Positions 60,997-64,000 of a DNA stretch of 64,000 nucleotides are shown here, piece after piece (position 1 is the stretch's first letter; the number at the start of each line of letters is the position of its first letter). The translations under genes and the position numbers were made by a program. The notes under the pieces are model-generated. The model made no database searches, was not told where the DNA came from, and was given only the letters and a program-made list of their open reading frames with translations. This DNA comes from an uncultured Marvinbryantia sp. (GTDB lineage: Bacteria; Bacillota; Clostridia; Lachnospirales; Lachnospiraceae): the NCBI GenBank assembly GCA_934373455.1, contig CAKRON010000003.1, positions 1 to 64,000 of the forward strand. Reading direction: 5' to 3'.

Positions 60997-61899
60997 TCAT
61001 CCGGCTCCCAGCAGAAGCCATGCATCGCCTAACACGTCATAATAATAAACCACATTGTCGCCTACTGCATAATAATTTTCTTTTGTAAAATGATCCTCCT
61101 GATCTGTTCCCAGTACGAATACCGGGCAATATCTTCCATCAATATACTCCTCAGTACCTGTATACCACAATGACATTCCAAGGCTGAGGTAGTAACGAAC
61201 CTCGTCAGTTTCTGCCAATAATTCCTGGGCAATATTTATATCCAATGACGAATCATAATACTCTGGTTCATAATATTCTGAATTATAACTTTCTAAATCA
61301 TAATATTCTGAATCATCCTCTTCCCAATCATTATCATAGATGGAGAAATCATAACAGTAGGCTTCTGCTGCAAGATGTCCATCCTTTAATGACACCATAG
61401 GGCGGTATTGCACACTCATATTCTTCTTCTGTACAGAAACCATTACATTAGAATAAATCTCACTTATATTGCATCGCAGGATGATAACTTCATTTTCCTG
61501 CCCAATGTACCATGGGTCATTCAGCTCATCCAAATATTCTCCTTCTTCCGTGATCTGTGCCGGATAAACACTGACCTTACTGTCATCTCCTGGGACAATA
61601 GCATAAATTTCACAGCCCCCTGCATCAACAACTGTCCCATCCTGTAAAAACGGATAGGCAGCAGCTAATTCTTCCTGCCTGGTATATTCAAGTATCTCCG
61701 ATTCTTCCGCTGTTTCGTGGATATATCCAAGAAATGCCATTCCGACCTGAGATTCGTCTTCCCTGATGATATCCTGCAGAATTGCCAGGCTTTCTTCTGC
61801 CCAAGGTACTTGAGCAGACTCCTCTCCCATACATTCACCGTGAATACCAAAAGAAAACAGTACCGCACAAACACATATAACCATAGAAATTTTTTTCAT
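60997..61899 (-). CDS. Secreted acidic protein with Tyr/Glu repeats, function unknown
   Basis: A 300-residue exported protein. The signal peptide is MKKISMVICVCAVLFSFGIH, with a Cys at GECMG but no clear lipobox. A strongly acidic tract around residues 195-225 repeats SEYYDLE, SYNSEYYEPEYY. The rest is beta-rich with many Gln, Asp and Tyr residues and ends DAWLLLGAG. No known domain is recognised. ATG 61899 follows GGGGG. It lies beside a LOG-family gene without an evident link. Confidence 0.7.
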   Translation of the reverse strand: MKKISMVICVCAVLFSFGIHGECMGEESAQVPWAEESLAILQDIIREDESQVGMAFLGYIHETAEESEILEYTRQEELAAAYPFLQDGTVVDAGGCEIYAIVPGDDSKVSVYPAQITEEGEYLDELNDPWYIGQENEVIILRCNISEIYSNVMVSVQKKNMSVQYRPMVSLKDGHLAAEAYCYDFSIYDNDWEEDDSEYYDLESYNSEYYEPEYYDSSLDINIAQELLAETDEVRYYLSLGMSLWYTGTEEYIDGRYCPVFVLGTDQEDHFTKENYYAVGDNVVYYYDVLGDAWLLLGAG

Positions 61900-61967
61900 G
61901 CTATTAGCCCCCTTTCTTATTCTACCTTTAATACAATTATACCATTTAACAACTCCCAATGGAAGTT

Positions 61968-62513
61968 TTAGAAAATTGAATGCCGATTCAAAATTTGCTT
62001 TATAACATCGAGATTCTCAGCAAAATAGATGCCCTCCTGCCGCTCTTTGGATGAAAGTCCTTTTTCAACCATGTGATTCAAAAGTGCTTGCAAATCATTG
62101 TAGTAACCGTTCAGATTATAGAGAATGCAAGGTGCGTTCAGATGTTTCAAATAGATCTTTGACATAACCTCTGTGATTTCCTCCAATGTTCCTGTGCCAC
62201 CTGGAAAAGCAATAAAGGCATCGCCCAGCTCAATCATTTTGTTTTTACGTTCTGACATATTTTTCGTCACAATCAATGTGGACAATCCATCGTGCTGAAG
62301 TTCATTCTCGATGAAGAACTGCGTTTCAATGCCCATTACTTCACCACCAACCTTCAAAACACTGTCTGCAATTGCTCCCATCAGTCCCGATTTGGAGCCA
62401 CCATAGACCAACGTATTTCCACTCGTTCCGATCCATGTTCCAAGCTCCTCAACGGCTTTTCGTAAAGATGGGTCATTCCCTTCATTTGCACCGAGATAAA
62501 CAGTTATATTCAT
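61968..62513 (-). CDS. LOG-family (TIGR00730) nucleotide phosphoribohydrolase-like protein
   Basis: A 181-residue Rossmann-like protein. The family motif PGGTGTLEE is present (FPGGTGTLEEITEVM), and LVYGGSKSGLMGAIADSVL is the second nucleotide-binding block. LOG proteins hydrolyse cytokinin-type nucleotide monophosphates or act on other NMPs. ATG 62513 follows AGGAGAG; a start at 62549 overlaps the MATE stop (ATGA) and would give 12 more residues. It is downstream of a MATE exporter on the same strand. Confidence 0.93.
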   Translation of the reverse strand: MNITVYLGANEGNDPSLRKAVEELGTWIGTSGNTLVYGGSKSGLMGAIADSVLKVGGEVMGIETQFFIENELQHDGLSTLIVTKNMSERKNKMIELGDAFIAFPGGTGTLEEITEVMSKIYLKHLNAPCILYNLNGYYNDLQALLNHMVEKGLSSKERQEGIYFAENLDVIKQILNRHSIF

Positions 62514-62545
62514 ATAATTTCTCTCCTGTTCTGCTTTATTTCGCT

Positions 62546-63901
62546 TCAATCAAAATCCCTGGTAATGTTTGTAAGCCATTTCTTTCTGAAATAGTGGATG
62601 AATACCACGGGCATTTTTTCAAATTCATCCAACGTCATTATAAAGTACACCCAGACAGGGGACAGTTTAAAAACATATGCTGCAAGGAAGGTGAGTGGAA
62701 CCGCTACAAGCCACATAAATACAGAATCTATGATCATTCCAAATCTGGCATCGCCTCCTCCTCTGAAGCAGCCGCATATAAGGCAGGTATTGATACCTTC
62801 TCCTACAAGACGCCAGGTTGTCATAATTATAAAAATACTAAGATAATAGCTGGCAGTCTCTGTCAATTTATCTCGATAGAAATCTAGTATCAAAGGGCGA
62901 ATTGCCAGAATAATGGCACATCCGATCAAACTTACAACAATTGTTATTCTGAGCATACGTTTCCCATATTCTCCGGCTGTATCAATATGATCTTTTCCAA
63001 GTTCCTGGCTGACAATGATGGTGGTAGCGTTAGCAAAACCACGACAGGCAATCGCACCAATATTTACCAGCATAACAGCCACGGCATTTGCAGCAACCAT
63101 ATCATTGCCAATATGACCAAGAATTGCTGCGAATGCTGAAGTAGCAAAACTCCAGACAACATCATTTATTACGGCCGGCGTGGCAATCTTCATAAAGTCA
63201 TGGAACAGGATACCAGATTTCACAAAAAAGTATTTTATCCGGAATCGGACATCCGAACTGTTTAATGAATAAATGAGACAAATCAATACTTCTGAAATTC
63301 TGGCAATAACCGTTCCAAGAGCCACACCTGTAACACCAAGCTTTGGCATTCCAAATAATCCAAAAATAAAAGTGGCATTACAAAATACATTGACACAAAG
63401 AGAAACAATATATGTAACAGAAGGCAGCATTATTTTTCCGATACTTCGAAGGGCACTCATAAAGACCTGCGAAAATCCCATAAACATAAATGAAAATGAA
63501 ACCACTTTCAAATACTTACTGCCAGCGACAATCGTCTCAGGATTGTTCGTGAAAATCTTCATAATCGTAGTTGGCATAGTAAAGGAAATAACGAAAAATA
63601 TAATAGAAACAATCAATGACATTCGCTCCGCCAGACCAAGGATCTTTTCTACTGTCTTTTTGTCACCCTTTCCCCAGTACTGAGCACATAAAACAGAAGT
63701 ACCGGTGGCCATACCGTAATATAAACAGAAAAGTATAAAAGTATACTGATTAGCCAGTGAGGACGCCGACATGGCAGTCTGGCTTACATATCCAAGCATT
63801 ACCGTATCGGCAATATTTACCAATGTTCCAATCAAATTTTGAATCATAATTGGAAATGCTAATTTTGATGCATATTTTAAGAAATCTTTTTTATTTAGCA
63901 T
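62546..63901 (-). CDS. MATE-family exporter (copy 4)
   Basis: A 451-residue, 12-helix MATE protein. Repeat 1 has KLAFPIMIQNLIGTLVNIAD and VMLGYVSQTAMSASSLANQY; repeat 2 shows a conserved pattern starting KIATPAVINDVVWSFATSAF and VSQELGKDHIDTAGEYG. This is a different branch from copies 1-3, as judged by its N-terminus. It is followed closely by the LOG-family gene, probably in one transcript. Confidence 0.92.
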   Translation of the reverse strand: MLNKKDFLKYASKLAFPIMIQNLIGTLVNIADTVMLGYVSQTAMSASSLANQYTFILFCLYYGMATGTSVLCAQYWGKGDKKTVEKILGLAERMSLIVSIIFFVISFTMPTTIMKIFTNNPETIVAGSKYLKVVSFSFMFMGFSQVFMSALRSIGKIMLPSVTYIVSLCVNVFCNATFIFGLFGMPKLGVTGVALGTVIARISEVLICLIYSLNSSDVRFRIKYFFVKSGILFHDFMKIATPAVINDVVWSFATSAFAAILGHIGNDMVAANAVAVMLVNIGAIACRGFANATTIIVSQELGKDHIDTAGEYGKRMLRITIVVSLIGCAIILAIRPLILDFYRDKLTETASYYLSIFIIMTTWRLVGEGINTCLICGCFRGGGDARFGMIIDSVFMWLVAVPLTFLAAYVFKLSPVWVYFIMTLDEFEKMPVVFIHYFRKKWLTNITRDFD

Positions 63902-63943
63902 ATAACAACTCTTTCCCTTATTTTCTATTTCTATTATAGCATA

Positions 63944-63985
63944 ATGGGGACGGTGTTTGTGGCTTTTTTATTGTCCCTGGTGACA
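63944..63985. repeat. Dispersed repeat element, copy B
   Basis: ATGGGGACGGTGTTT...ATTGTCCCTGGTGAC matches 37521-37560. GGGAC and GTCCC ends can pair around a T-rich loop. Confidence 0.5.
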
Positions 63986-64000
63986 TCTCTCCATCCTTAA

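Overview
The window looks like the chromosome of a strictly anaerobic, low-GC gut Clostridium, most likely a member of the Lachnospiraceae. The grounds are AT-rich sequence with strong GGAGG-type ribosome sites, YesM/YesN two-component and AraC/LacI sugar regulation, an oxygen-sensitive glycyl radical enzyme, ferredoxin-linked 2-oxoacid oxidation with ADP-forming acyl-CoA synthetase, four MATE exporters, and multi-copy Rpn-type and AAA/PD-(D/E)XK genes. No species is claimed. Most genes lie on the minus strand.

Region 1 (1-12250). A partial Rpn-type nuclease is followed by the most unusual locus, an 11-kb island read right to left: sugar-type binding protein, glycyl radical enzyme barrel, a free-standing glycyl radical domain, radical-SAM activase, ribose-type ABC ATPase, two permeases, and a YesN/YesM regulator pair. 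The enzyme is split: the 753-residue barrel carries the active Cys and Glu but no glycyl loop, and an 81-residue gene supplies that loop. The substrate is unknown. The island is bracketed by two nearly identical 45-bp terminators.

Region 2 (12250-20150). A beta-galactoside operon: LacI regulator, MalE/MalF/MalG-type importer, a TraX-like membrane acyltransferase and a GH42 beta-galactosidase, with three matching LacI-type operators.

Region 3 (20150-25440). HD phosphohydrolase, MATE exporter, tRNA-Leu(CAG), a large secreted beta-rich protein, and a CaCA antiporter behind a yybP-ykoY-like (Mn2+) riboswitch with a terminator.

Region 4 (25440-33800). A FadR-type regulator and a seven-gene amino-acid fermentation operon: ferredoxin and alpha, beta and gamma subunits of a 2-oxoacid:ferredoxin oxidoreductase, ADP-forming acyl-CoA synthetase, amino acid dehydrogenase and permease. 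Together they would take up an amino acid, deaminate it, oxidise the 2-oxoacid to acyl-CoA and make ATP. Two ATTGGT-N3-ACCAAT-type operators lie at the promoter end.

Region 5 (33800-41640). Head-to-head gene remnants, a membrane diguanylate cyclase, an orphan MttB-family methyltransferase, a predicted ~450-nt non-coding or micro-ORF transcript with its own promoter and terminator, an AraC regulator, a MATE exporter and an EamA exporter.

Region 6 (41640-52800). Two nuclease/ATPase genes in tandem, then housekeeping and small metabolic genes, a type I toxin-antitoxin locus (26-residue toxin plus antisense RNA) between 26-bp direct repeats, a CsoR-type copper operator ahead of a metallochaperone, and two gene remnants.

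Region 7 (52800-64000). MATE, LysR, glycogen phosphorylase, AraC and LysR regulators divergent from a UroD-family gene, a secreted acidic protein, a LOG-family hydrolase and a fourth MATE exporter.
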